Source: Panacagrimonas sp.
GTDB taxonomy: Bacteria; Pseudomonadota; Gammaproteobacteria; Nevskiales; Nevskiaceae
Assembly: GCA_021773655.1 (NCBI GenBank)
Contig: JAJFJX010000132.1
Location: 1-10,832 of the forward strand
DNA: 10,832 nt
Direction: 5' to 3'
The notes under the pieces are model-generated. The model was not told where the DNA came from and searched no databases. It saw only the letters and a list, made by a program, of their open reading frames with translations. Numbering within the stretch: position 1 is the stretch's first letter; every line of letters starts with the position of its first letter. The translations under genes were made by a program, and so were the position numbers. Below are positions 1 through 7,704 of this stretch, in pieces.

Positions 1-1066
1 GATCGCCTTCGGCTCGCTGCTGACCACGATGGGCCTGGTCCGCACCCTGGGCGCCACGCCTCTGGCGGCGACGATGGCCGGGCTGCTGTTCGTATTTCTG
101 CCCGGTTCGATGATCAGTCCGCATCTGCTCACCACCGAGACGTTCTTCACGTTCTGCATGGTTTCGGGAACGCTGTTGCTGGCCGCCGGCCTGCGCGGAA
201 CGGACGCCAGGCTGCTGTGGCTGGCCATCCTGCCGTGGGCGCTGGGGGCCTTCATCCGGCCCCAGGGAATGATCTTCCTGCCGCTGGCGATGGCGCTGAT
301 CGCCTGGTGGACGCCACAGCTGCGCCGGCAGGCCGTAGGCGCCGCACTGGCCTGCCTGCTGCTGTTTCCGGGGCTCTGGCTGCTGTGGCGCTATTCGCTG
401 ACCGGCGAGGTCGGCATGGGCGTCTGGGAAGCCGACCTCGGCGTGAACCTCAGGATCCGGGCCCATCGGGCGCTGAGCCTGCTGGGCATCAAGGACTGGT
501 ACGCGCAGGACCCGGTGACCACCCCGCGCATCTCGGTCGTGGCGTTCCTGCAGTTGTTCGCGACCCATCCGGTCGGATTCCTGAAGACCCTTCTCAGTGA
601 TCTGACCAACCTGGCCCTCAACCCGGGGGCCAACGCAGTCTTCGGTCACTACCTCAGGCTGTTCGAAACCACGCCTGACACGCATTACTGGAAGCTGCTG
701 ATGGATCGCGAAGGCCTCGGAGGGGTCATTGCCGGGATCTGGAACAACGGACCGGCTTACATCACCGCGTTCGTTGCACTCGGCGCGGTCCATGCACTGG
801 CCCTGGTCGGGGGCATGGTCGGTCTGTGGGTGAGTCTGCGCACGCCGGACGCCGCGCGACGGGTTCGCGTCCTGGTGGCCTTCGTGCTGGGACTGGCACT
901 GGCCGTGATCTTCCTCGCCGGACTGGTGCGCTGGGGCCATCGCGCACCTGCCGAGCCGCTGGTCGCCGCTTTTGCCGGAATCGGCCTGCTGCACCTCGGG
1001 CGGCTGTTGGCGGGCCGAAGGCGGCCGCAACGCCGGGCAGTCCACACCCCGGAAGTCCGGACCTGA
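1..1066 (+). CDS. GT-C-type membrane glycosyltransferase, 5'-truncated (glycosyltransferase family 39-like)
   Basis: This is the C-terminal part of an integral membrane protein; the frame is open to the left edge (first complete codon at base 2) and ends at TGA 1064-1066. The ATG at 29 is probably internal. Counting from that Met, hydrophobic segments lie near residues 9-27, 36-54, 60-76, 79-95, 101-121, 242-269, 280-300 and 309-329, with a long non-membrane loop at about 122-240. The acidic motif TTETFFTF (35-42) and the late motif HRAPAEPLVAAFAGIGL (304-320) resemble patterns in GT-C enzymes of the PMT/ArnT superfamily, which transfer sugars from polyprenyl-phosphate donors at the periplasmic face. 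The tail (330-345) is Arg-rich and probably cytoplasmic. A second predicted GT-C protein follows on the same strand. The fold class is fairly secure, but the donor and acceptor cannot be told. The catalytic first loop lies outside the window. Confidence 0.75.
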   Translation, partial: IAFGSLLTTMGLVRTLGATPLAATMAGLLFVFLPGSMISPHLLTTETFFTFCMVSGTLLLAAGLRGTDARLLWLAILPWALGAFIRPQGMIFLPLAMALIAWWTPQLRRQAVGAALACLLLFPGLWLLWRYSLTGEVGMGVWEADLGVNLRIRAHRALSLLGIKDWYAQDPVTTPRISVVAFLQLFATHPVGFLKTLLSDLTNLALNPGANAVFGHYLRLFETTPDTHYWKLLMDREGLGGVIAGIWNNGPAYITAFVALGAVHALALVGGMVGLWVSLRTPDAARRVRVLVAFVLGLALAVIFLAGLVRWGHRAPAEPLVAAFAGIGLLHLGRLLAGRRRPQRRAVHTPEVRT

Positions 1067-1274
1067 AACACCCCGGCCCGCCAACAGTGGTGGCTCCCGC
1101 CCGTGGCGGCAGCGGGCGAAATCACCGTTCACGCCCGCTGCCACACGCCGCAGCCAGCATGCAGCGGGCGACCCGACGTTGGATGCGAGCTGTCACGGCC
1201 TCACGCTGCACCCGATACGGGGCATGCGTGGAAGGCGCGGCAGTCTGGTCGATTCGCCGTGCGGAGGCCCCAAC
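1067..1274. other. Intergenic spacer with GC-rich alternating inverted repeats
   Basis: This 208-bp gap between the two membrane glycosyltransferase genes contains no convincing gene. It holds three copies of a 10-mer in alternating orientation (described separately). At its end is a good Shine-Dalgarno, GGAGG at 1263-1267, seven bases before the ATG at 1275. I could not find a convincing sigma70 -35/-10 pair, so whether the second gene has its own promoter is open. Confidence 0.6.
1108..1170. repeat. Three alternating copies of a 10-bp inverted repeat (mutually exclusive hairpins)
   Basis: The 10-mer gcagcgggcg occurs at 1109-1118 and 1161-1170. Its exact reverse complement, cgcccgctgc, lies between them at 1132-1141. 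The middle arm can pair with the left copy (an 11-bp stem 1108-1118/1132-1142, loop 13) or with the right copy (a 10-bp stem, loop 19), but not with both. There is no T-run after either stem, so this is not a standard intrinsic terminator. It could be a BIME/REP-like element, a 3'-end stabiliser for the upstream mRNA, or a leader switch for the downstream gene. Confidence 0.7.
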
Positions 1275-2957
1275 ATGAACCGACACTCCGCGGGGATCGG
1301 CCTGGCTGCGCTGGTGGTGTTTCTGCTGACCCTGAGCAACAACCATACCGAGGCCGAGGATGCGCTGCGGTATGTGGTCGACGTCACGCGCGGTGATGAG
1401 CTGTTCCACCCTCATCATCTGTTGTTCGCCGCGGTCGGGCGCGTGGCCTACCAGGGATGGTTGGCGCTGGGGCTGGACGGCGATGCGCTGCGACCCATGC
1501 AGTTGCTCAGTGCCGTCAGCGGCGCCGTCGCAGCCGCGCTGCTGCACGCGATATGCATCCGGGCCGGAACCTCCCGCATGCTTGCGGCAAGCGTGACGCT
1601 GGCAACGGCGGGCAGTTTCGGGTTCTGGCTCTACAGCGTCGAGGCGGAAACCTACATCCTGCCGTTGCCGTGGATCCTGGTCGCGTACGGCCTGTTGCTG
1701 ACGCGGCCGTCGACCGTGGCAATCCCTGCTGCGAGCCCGGCACCGGCGTGCGCCATACGAGTGAGTCTGGCCGCACTGTGCCTGAGTTTCGCGGCATTGC
1801 TGCATCAGCAGAGCGTGCTGTATTTCTTTCCTGCGGCGTTGCTGCTCTGGTGGCAGGCAGAAGGCATGCCCGCACGGCAAAGATTGCGCGCGCCGGTGGC
1901 CCTGCTTGGGCTGGGGGGCGCCGCCTGCCTGGGCGCGTACATCTGGGTCGCGGTCCAGTCGGTCGGGGTGCAGAGCCTCGACGGCTTCTTGAACTGGATG
2001 CTCGGTTACGCCAGTGACGGTCCGTGGGAACCATGGTCCCTGAAAACGCCGTTGATGGCGCTGATCGGCCTGGCGCGCGCACTGGTGGGTATCCATGCGT
2101 TCCTCGGATTCGAGGGTCTGTATTCGCTGGCCCACGACAGCTTTCCGCAGGTGATCCTGGCCGAGGAGCACTTCCAGGCGCTGAGAACCGCCCCCGCACA
2201 GCGCGTGCTGGCCTTCACCGCCCTGGCAACCTCCGGTGTACTGGCGATGAGCCTGCTGCCCCGGGTCCTGCGGCACTTTTTCGCCGGGCGCGGCGCGCGA
2301 GTCGCGGCCGGAGGCCGGTCTCCGATCCTCCTGCGCGTGGCGATCGTCGCGATCCTGGTCCAGGCCGGCTTCGCGACGGCATGGGAGGCCTACAATCCGG
2401 AATTCTGGATCGCGGTGATCCCATGGCTGATGCTGAGCGTCGGCCTGATCATCCATCGGCAGCGGGACCGCCTCGGCACCTGGCTGTTCGCGGGCTTTGC
2501 CGCTGCACTGACGGTCGGAAACGCATCGGGCAGCATCCTGCCGATGACCGACCCCAAGACCGACTTCTGGCTGGAGCAGACTGCACCTGCGCGTTCGGTT
2601 GCGATGCCGGGCGATGTATGGCTCACGCTCGGGGGTTACATCAGCGACGGATACCTGTCACGCCATACCGGAGAGCGCGTCATTTCCGCCACCGAGCCCT
2701 ATTCCGAGGTGCTCGAAAGGATCACGCTGGCGGCGCAACGCTCACCCGCCCGCGGACGTCTGCTGGTGTCTTCCTGGATCATCGATCCCCCGGCTGGCGT
2801 ACGCGCCTCGCGTCAGCTGATTCGCTGGAAGGCGGACAACTATCGGGGCCTGCTGGACTGCTACCAGAGCCATTTGCAGCCGTTGCTGAAGTCCGGCGAT
2901 CAGACGCTCTGGCACCTGCAGGGGCCGCTCCCCGACTGCCGGGACACGACGCCGTGA
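1275..2957 (+). CDS. Polytopic membrane protein, predicted GT-C-fold glycosyltransferase (DUF2723-like features)
   Basis: The predicted product is a 560-residue membrane protein. The frame stays open well upstream, but ATG 1275 is preferred because GGAGG sits seven bases before it and the protein then opens directly with a membrane segment (about 7-22). Further hydrophobic segments lie near 72-95, 103-121, 127-143, 162-196, 205-228, 256-280, 308-330, 351-371, 375-394 and 402-420, followed by a soluble C-terminal domain (about 421-560). Acidic first-loop residues (EAED, 26-29), FHPHHLLF (44-51), FWLYSVEAETY (117-127) and the late EAYNPEFWI (371-379) resemble motifs of GT-C-like proteins of the DUF2723 type, which are presumed to use lipid-linked sugars at the outer face of the membrane. 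It follows another GT-C-like gene, so the two may serve the same glycan. The gene to its right is convergent, 37 bp away. Substrate unknown; the fold assignment is an inference from motifs. Confidence 0.75.
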   Translation: MNRHSAGIGLAALVVFLLTLSNNHTEAEDALRYVVDVTRGDELFHPHHLLFAAVGRVAYQGWLALGLDGDALRPMQLLSAVSGAVAAALLHAICIRAGTSRMLAASVTLATAGSFGFWLYSVEAETYILPLPWILVAYGLLLTRPSTVAIPAASPAPACAIRVSLAALCLSFAALLHQQSVLYFFPAALLLWWQAEGMPARQRLRAPVALLGLGGAACLGAYIWVAVQSVGVQSLDGFLNWMLGYASDGPWEPWSLKTPLMALIGLARALVGIHAFLGFEGLYSLAHDSFPQVILAEEHFQALRTAPAQRVLAFTALATSGVLAMSLLPRVLRHFFAGRGARVAAGGRSPILLRVAIVAILVQAGFATAWEAYNPEFWIAVIPWLMLSVGLIIHRQRDRLGTWLFAGFAAALTVGNASGSILPMTDPKTDFWLEQTAPARSVAMPGDVWLTLGGYISDGYLSRHTGERVISATEPYSEVLERITLAAQRSPARGRLLVSSWIIDPPAGVRASRQLIRWKADNYRGLLDCYQSHLQPLLKSGDQTLWHLQGPLPDCRDTTP

Positions 2958-2994
2958 ATCCGGCCTTTACGGACCCGCTCGAGGGCCCCGCGCC

Positions 2995-5463
2995 TCAGCC
3001 CGAAGCCGCCAGCACGCGACGCGGCGGTGTGCGCAGGCTGCGTTGCAGCGATAGCCAGCCCAGCGCGCTGACCAGAGCGGCACCGCCCAAGGCGCCACTG
3101 GCCCACAGGGTGAGGCTGAACCGGTAGGGAAGTTCGAACACGCGCTCGGCGAGGCTGGCGCCCAGCACCTGCGCCGCCAGCGCCGCCACCAGGCCGGCGA
3201 CCAGCCCCAGCGCCGCGTATTCCGCCAGCAGGCCAAGATGGATGGTGCGGTTGGAAGCCCCCAGCGCGCGCAGCAAGGCGGTTTCCCGCACACGGTCGGC
3301 GCGGGTGCCCTCGATGGCGGCGAGCAGCACGGTCAGGCCCGCCGCCAGCGTGAACAGAAACAGGAATTCCACCGCGCCGACGACACGGTCGAGGATGGTG
3401 CGCACCTGGGCGATGGCCGCGTCCAGATCCAGCGCCGTGATGTTGGGAAACTCTCGGATCAGTTCGCGCAGCAGCGGCCGCTGGTCCGGCCGCAGATGGA
3501 AACTGGTCAGCCATTGCACCGCGCTGTCCTCGATCAGCCCCGGCGGCACCACCAGGAAGAAGTTGGGACGGAAACTGTCCCAGCTCACCTTGCGGATGTT
3601 GTATACGCGCACTTCGAGTCTGCGGTCGGCAATCTGCAGCGTCAGCGTGTCGCCCAGCTCGAGGTCGAGCCGCTCCACCGCGGTTTCGTCCACCGACAGC
3701 CAGGGCTCGCCCCGGGTATCGGCGGGCCACCACTGACCCCGCATCAGCCGGTTGTCGTCGCCGAAGCGATCGACCCAGGAGATGTTGAACTCGCGATTGA
3801 CCCAGCGCCGTGCCTCCGGGTCATCGAAGCTGTCGGCATCGACCGGCTCGCCGCGCAGTTCGACCAGGCGCGCACGGGTCATCGGCCACAGACGCGCGCC
3901 ACCGACACCGCGGGCATCGAAGAACGCCTCCAGCGGCGCGACCTGGTCGGTCTGGATATTGATCAGGAACTGGTTGGGCGCATCGTCGGGCAGGCGGTTT
4001 TCCCAGGCGCCGAGCAGGTCTGAGCGCACCACGCCGACCAGCAGCAGGGCCAGCAGTGCCAGGCCCAGGGCCACCGACTGCCCGACGCTGGCCCAGCGTC
4101 GGCGGGCGATGTTGGCCAGGCCGAAGCGCAACGCCGTGCCGCCGCGCCGGCGCAGCGCGGCCCGCGACCGCACCAGCGCCCAGGACAACACGCCGAGCGC
4201 CAGCGTGGCGGCAGCGGTCCCGGCCAGCACGATGCCCGCCAGTTGTGCATCCCCGGTATGCCAGCCCACCAGCAGGGCGGCGGCAAGCGCCGCCACGCCC
4301 GCGGCGAGCCGGCTGCCGCCGACCGGCGCGGTGCGCTGGAATACCCGGACCGGCGGCGTATGCCGCGCAGTGAGAAAGGCCGGCGCGGCAAACCCGAACA
4401 CCAGCAGCAGCGCCAGCGCAAGGCTCCACAGGGCCGCCAGCGGCTGCGCGGGCGGCAGCGCCGTCTGGGTCAGCCCTTGGGCCGCCTGTGCGACCACGCC
4501 CTGGGCCAGGCCGCCGATCAGCATGCCGACCAGTCCGGCCCCCAGCGCCAGGCCCAGCAGGCGCAGCAGGCTGCGTTGCGCGATCTGCCGCGAGGTCGCC
4601 CCCAGCACCTTGTAGATCGCCGCCTCGTCGCGCAGGCGCTGTCCGTGCTGGTGGGCCGAGGCGGCGATCGCCGCGCCGGCCAGCAGCATCGCCGACAGTA
4701 CCGCGATGTCCAGGAACTGCCGCGCGCGGTCCAACGCGCCGCCGATCTCGCGGCGCCCTTCCTGCGCGGTCTCGAAACGCACGCCGGGCGGCCATTGGAT
4801 GCCCTTCAGGATTTCGATCTGATCACGCGCGCCGGACAGCAGCAGCTTGTACTGAACGCGCGATCCGGGCCCGACCAGGCCGGATTCGCGGATGTCCTCC
4901 AGCGCCACCATCATCCGTGGTGCCAGGTCGGTGAAGCCGCCGCCGCGGTCGGGTTCGTAGCTCAGGATGCGGGTCACCCGGAATCGGCCGCGACCCAGTT
5001 CCAGGGTATCGCCCAGCGACAGTTGCAGGTCCTGCCACAGGCGCAGGTCCACCCAGGCCTCGCCCGAGGGCGGGCCGTTGGCTTCCACCCGCTCCGGGCC
5101 GAACGGCTCGGGTGCGGTGCGCAACTGTCCCCGCAAGGGATAGGCCGCGTCCGTGGCCTTGACCGAGGCCAGCGAGGACTGCTCGCCCTTGAAGGCCACG
5201 CTGGGGAACTGAATCAGTTCTGCACGCCGCAGCGACAGCGGTGCCAGTTGCTCCAGCACTGCCGACGACAGCGGTTCGCGGGAGCGGATCGCGGCATCGG
5301 CGCCGAACGCCTCGCCGGACTGGTCTTCCATGGCGCGCGCGACGCGATCACTGAACAGACCCACCGCGCTGCTGGCGGCCACTGCCACCACCACCGCCAG
5401 GGCCAGGATCAAGAGTTCGGGTGTGCGCAGCCAGCGGCGCAACAGCGGTCGGATCGCGTGCAT
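2995..5463 (-). CDS. ybbP: ABC transporter permease, YbbP-like (FtsX/MacB superfamily)
   Basis: The predicted product is 822 residues; E. coli YbbP is about 800. It is the membrane subunit expected to work with the YbbA-type ATPase encoded at 7002-7703. The architecture is duplicated: an N-terminal membrane anchor (about 16-36), a periplasmic domain (40-245), an FtsX-type block with helices near 252-272, 299-321, 343-366, 385-401, 407-430 and 462-480, a second periplasmic domain (490-685), and a last FtsX block (689-716, 741-769, 785-806). Coupling-helix-like motifs KVLGA (285-289) and RALGAS (732-737) mark the two FtsX domains. Conserved stretches such as PNQFLINI (496-503) and SFRPNFF (630-636) match E. 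coli YbbP as I remember it. The Met at 5463 is chosen because its N-terminus aligns with YbbP; ATG 5496, 11 codons upstream, is an alternative, and neither has a clear Shine-Dalgarno. The family is linked to release or export of hydrophobic molecules, but its substrate is not settled. An opposite-strand MFS gene separates it from its ATPase gene. Confidence 0.88.
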   Translation of the reverse strand: MHAIRPLLRRWLRTPELLILALAVVVAVAASSAVGLFSDRVARAMEDQSGEAFGADAAIRSREPLSSAVLEQLAPLSLRRAELIQFPSVAFKGEQSSLASVKATDAAYPLRGQLRTAPEPFGPERVEANGPPSGEAWVDLRLWQDLQLSLGDTLELGRGRFRVTRILSYEPDRGGGFTDLAPRMMVALEDIRESGLVGPGSRVQYKLLLSGARDQIEILKGIQWPPGVRFETAQEGRREIGGALDRARQFLDIAVLSAMLLAGAAIAASAHQHGQRLRDEAAIYKVLGATSRQIAQRSLLRLLGLALGAGLVGMLIGGLAQGVVAQAAQGLTQTALPPAQPLAALWSLALALLLVFGFAAPAFLTARHTPPVRVFQRTAPVGGSRLAAGVAALAAALLVGWHTGDAQLAGIVLAGTAAATLALGVLSWALVRSRAALRRRGGTALRFGLANIARRRWASVGQSVALGLALLALLLVGVVRSDLLGAWENRLPDDAPNQFLINIQTDQVAPLEAFFDARGVGGARLWPMTRARLVELRGEPVDADSFDDPEARRWVNREFNISWVDRFGDDNRLMRGQWWPADTRGEPWLSVDETAVERLDLELGDTLTLQIADRRLEVRVYNIRKVSWDSFRPNFFLVVPPGLIEDSAVQWLTSFHLRPDQRPLLRELIREFPNITALDLDAAIAQVRTILDRVVGAVEFLFLFTLAAGLTVLLAAIEGTRADRVRETALLRALGASNRTIHLGLLAEYAALGLVAGLVAALAAQVLGASLAERVFELPYRFSLTLWASGALGGAALVSALGWLSLQRSLRTPPRRVLAASG

Positions 5464-5647
5464 GCGGGCATCGGGTTCGGTCGGGTCCACTGCCATGATG
5501 CCGGCTTTCGCACGGCGCGCAGTGCTATCCGGAAAGAGGGCCTGCGACCGGCAGACCCGGCACGAGGTTCCGGCCCGACGCTTGCGGCGCCCCCGGGGGC
5601 GCTGCGAGCATCGACGTTCCGCTTGCTTACGGGGGACCCGCAACACC
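5464..5647. promoter_or_regulatory. Divergent intergenic region between ybbP-like permease and MFS transporter
   Basis: About 184 bp (151 if the permease starts at 5496) separate the two divergent start codons, so promoters for both genes most likely lie here. The most prominent element is a perfect 16-bp palindrome at 5587-5602. A weak purine run (ggggga, 5631-5636) lies 11 bases before the MFS ATG. I could not identify a convincing -35/-10 pair. A poor candidate (ttgcgg at 5583-5588, gagcat at 5606-5611, spacer 17) would place the palindrome largely in its spacer. Confidence 0.5.
5587..5602. repeat. Perfect 16-bp palindrome, candidate operator
   Basis: GCGCCCCCGGGGGCGC is self-complementary over all 16 bases, centred between 5594 and 5595. 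The symmetry continues imperfectly to about 5584-5605, with one mismatched pair. It lies 45 bp upstream of the MFS start, inside the divergent spacer, where an operator could act on one or both genes. GC-rich DNA gives such palindromes more often than balanced DNA, so the regulatory role is only an inference. Confidence 0.45.
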
Positions 5648-6961
5648 ATGAGGACCGGCGCGCCCGTCGCCTCCGCCACCCTGGCCACCGGCCCGCTGCG
5701 CCGCTGGGCCACGCTGCTGACCCTGATCATCGCCGGCGAGATGGCGTTCGTGCTGCCGTTCGTGATTGCACGCGTGTTCCGCCCCACCCTGCTCGAAGTG
5801 TTCGGGCTCACCAACCTGCAACTCGGCACCGCGTTTTCCGCCTATGGCGTGGTGGCCATGGCCGCCTACCTGCTGGGCGGGCCGCTGGCCGACCGCTACC
5901 CGGCGCGCGGCCTGATCACCGTTGCGCTGCTGACCACGGCGCTGGGCGGCCTGGGATTTGCCGCGATGCCGGGGGTGAAACTGCTGACGGTGCTGTACGC
6001 GTTCTGGGGCCTGACCTCGATCCTGCTGTTCTGGGCAGCGCTGATCCGGGCCACCCGTCAATGGGGCGGCGATGCCGCCCAGGGACGGGCTTTCGGCGGG
6101 CTCGACGGCGGCCGCGGCCTGCTCGCCGCAGTGCTGGCTTCGGCGCTGGTGGCCGGCTTCGCCTGGCTGACACCGGGCAGTCCGCTGGACGCCGGAGTCG
6201 CCGAACGCAGCGTGGCGCTGCAGCGGGTGATCCTGATCTGCACCGCGCTGACCGTGCTCAGTGCCGCCCTGGCCTGGGGCCTGCTGCCGGCGGACCCGGC
6301 AGGCGGACAGCTCCGCGGCGCCTCGGCCTGGAACGGGCTGGCGCAGGTGTGCCGCCGGCCGCTGGTGTGGTGGCAGGCGCTGATCGTGGTCTGCGCCTAC
6401 GTCGGCTACAAAGCCACCGACTATTTCAGCCTCTACGCCGCCGACGTGCTCGGCTACGACGCGGTCGAGGCCGCCTGGCTGGCTACGCTCAGCTTCTGGA
6501 TGAGACCGCTGGCGGCCATCGGCGCGGGCCTGGTCGCCGATCGCATCGAGGGGTCGCGCACACTGATCGGCGGCTTCGCGCTGATGGCGCTCGGCGCCGG
6601 GGTTCTCGCCACAGGGAACCGGCTACCGGGGGCCACCGCACTGCTGGCGATGACCGTCATCGTCACCAGCGTCGGCGTCTACGCGGTGCGCGCGCTGTAC
6701 TACGCAATCATGGGCGAAGCACGCCTGCCGCTGTCGGTCACCGGTGCCGCGGTGGGTCTGGTGTCGGTGCTCGGCTACACGCCGGACATCTTCGCCGGCC
6801 CGCTGTTCGGCTACCTGCTCGACGGCGCACCCGGTGTCGTCGGCCATCGGCGCATGTTCGCGGTCATCGCGGGATTCGCGGTGCTGGGCATGGCCGCCTC
6901 GATGGTCTTCCGCCGGCTGCGCCCCGTCGTGACGCAGCAGACGCCGACGACTCGCGCTTGA
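5648..6961 (+). CDS. MFS transporter, YihN-like
   Basis: The predicted product is a 437-residue major facilitator superfamily permease, about the usual length, with roughly 12 hydrophobic segments. The motif-A signature GGPLADRYPAR (77-87) lies in the loop after the second helix. The stretch around QGRAFGGLDGGRG (145-157) and the late GYTPDIFAGPLFGY (376-389) recall the E. coli YihN group of organophosphate-antiporter-like MFS proteins. Solute and direction are unknown. The ATG at 5648 is chosen because it places a short cytoplasmic tail before the first helix (about 20-40). The Shine-Dalgarno is weak (ggggga, 11 bases upstream). It is odd that this gene lies on the + strand between the - strand ybbA-like and ybbP-like genes, which are usually adjacent. 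It diverges from the permease and converges on the ATPase, with a 40-bp gap. No base-composition difference from the neighbours is obvious by eye. Confidence 0.88.
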   Translation: MRTGAPVASATLATGPLRRWATLLTLIIAGEMAFVLPFVIARVFRPTLLEVFGLTNLQLGTAFSAYGVVAMAAYLLGGPLADRYPARGLITVALLTTALGGLGFAAMPGVKLLTVLYAFWGLTSILLFWAALIRATRQWGGDAAQGRAFGGLDGGRGLLAAVLASALVAGFAWLTPGSPLDAGVAERSVALQRVILICTALTVLSAALAWGLLPADPAGGQLRGASAWNGLAQVCRRPLVWWQALIVVCAYVGYKATDYFSLYAADVLGYDAVEAAWLATLSFWMRPLAAIGAGLVADRIEGSRTLIGGFALMALGAGVLATGNRLPGATALLAMTVIVTSVGVYAVRALYYAIMGEARLPLSVTGAAVGLVSVLGYTPDIFAGPLFGYLLDGAPGVVGHRRMFAVIAGFAVLGMAASMVFRRLRPVVTQQTPTTRA

Positions 6962-6964
6962 AAC

Positions 6965-6983
6965 CGGCGCGCACGTGGCGCCG
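6965..6983. terminator. Short GC hairpin in the convergent gap between MFS and ybbA-like genes
   Basis: CGGCGC (6965-6970) pairs with GCGCCG (6978-6983) around a seven-base loop. It sits in the 40-bp gap between two converging stop codons, where a bidirectional terminator is expected. Neither strand has a U-run, so only a weak or factor-assisted role is plausible. Confidence 0.25.
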
Positions 6984-7001
6984 CGACACTGGCAGGCGCA
7001 A

Positions 7002-7703
7002 TCATCCGAGCCGCCCCTCGGACAGCGACAGCATGCGGTTGCAGCGCGCGGCGAGTTCGGCGTCGTGAGTCACCAGCACCAGGGTCGCGCCGCGCTCGCG
7101 ATTGAGCTGGAACAGCAGTTCGACAATCTCGGCACCCGTGGCGCTGTCGAGATTGCCGGTGGGTTCGTCCGCGAACAGGATCGTCGGACCGGCGGCAAAG
7201 GCCCGGGCGATGGCCACACGCTGCTGTTCGCCACCGGAGAGCTGGTAGGGATGGTGTCCGGCGCGGGCGCTCAGTCCGACCTGCGCCAACGCGGTGCGCG
7301 CGCGCTCTGCGGCGTCGCGATGCCCCGCGAGGTCGGCGCCGAGCTGGGCGTTTTCCAGTGCGGTGAAGCCGGCCAGCAACTGGAAGGACTGAAAGACGAA
7401 GCCGACGCGGCCGGCGCGCAGCCGGGCGCGGGCGTCCTCGTCGAGCGCCCCGAGGTCGCTGCCTGCCAGCTCCACCCGGCCGCGGGTGGGCCGGTCCAGG
7501 CCGGCCAGCATCGACAGCAGGGTGGTCTTGCCCGAGCCGCTGCGACCGACAATGGCCAGCGACTCGCCCTGGCCGATGTCCAGACTGACATCGTCGAGAA
7601 TCGTCAGGCGCTTGTCGCCGCTGCTAACCTCGTGTGTGATGGACTGGGCGCGAACCGCCCAGCGAATGTCCTGCATCAGGCCCTGTCCAATATCGCGTGC
7701 CAT
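7002..7703 (-). CDS. ybbA: ABC transporter ATP-binding protein, YbbA-like (LolD/MacB class)
   Basis: The predicted product is a 233-residue stand-alone ABC ATPase; E. coli YbbA is about 228. All motifs are intact: Walker A GRSGSGKT (53-60), Q-loop Gln105 in VFQSFQ, signature LSGGEQ (155-160), Walker B ILFADE (175-180), D-loop region GNLD (183-186) and switch His213. It should power the FtsX-type permease encoded at 2995-5463, giving a YbbA-YbbP complex at the inner membrane. The ATG ending at 7703 is preferred over the one at 7676 because GGAG lies at 7708-7711, four bases before it. This start shares the palindrome CATG (7701-7704) with the tesA start on the other strand, so its promoter and Shine-Dalgarno lie within tesA. 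Downstream is the tail of the MFS gene, not ybbP, which is abnormal for this family. Confidence 0.92.
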   Translation of the reverse strand: MARDIGQGLMQDIRWAVRAQSITHEVSSGDKRLTILDDVSLDIGQGESLAIVGRSGSGKTTLLSMLAGLDRPTRGRVELAGSDLGALDEDARARLRAGRVGFVFQSFQLLAGFTALENAQLGADLAGHRDAAERARTALAQVGLSARAGHHPYQLSGGEQQRVAIARAFAAGPTILFADEPTGNLDSATGAEIVELLFQLNRERGATLVLVTHDAELAARCNRMLSLSEGRLG

Positions 7704-7704
7704 G
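7701..7704. promoter_or_regulatory. Shared CATG: overlapping divergent start codons of tesA and ybbA
   Basis: The four-base palindrome CATG supplies ATG at 7702-7704 on the + strand (tesA) and ATG at 7703-7701 on the - strand (ybbA). There is no spacer at all, so each gene's translation signals lie in the other's coding sequence. The ybbA Shine-Dalgarno (7708-7711) falls on codons 3 and 4 of tesA; I see no obvious Shine-Dalgarno for tesA. Confidence 0.75.

Noticed and set aside
972..1274. Extension of the second glycosyltransferase upstream to an ATG at 972
   Set aside because: It would overlap the preceding gene by 95 bp and add about 100 Arg/Pro/Ser-rich residues with no domain. ATG 1275 has a well-spaced GGAGG and begins directly before a membrane segment.
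1122..2456. A 444-codon - strand open frame opposite the second glycosyltransferase
   Set aside because: It is rich in Gln, Arg and His with no hydrophobic or domain pattern, typical of an antisense shadow; the + strand gene has clear membrane segments and a good ribosome-binding site.
2952..2972. Small hairpin (ccgtgaa / tttacgg) across the stop of the second glycosyltransferase as a terminator
   Set aside because: It is only seven pairs including a G-U pair, overlaps the stop codon and has no U-run; too weak to annotate, although a terminator would be expected in this 37-bp convergent gap.
5497..5829. Extension of the permease upstream to 5829
   Set aside because: The extra residues are Arg/Ser-rich, would overlap the MFS coding region, and have no counterpart in YbbP proteins.
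4243..7068. A 941-codon + strand open frame running across the permease antisense and the MFS gene
   Set aside because: It overlaps two well-supported genes in another frame, has an Arg/Gln/Gly-rich composition and no recognisable domain. Long stop-free frames like this are common in GC-rich DNA.
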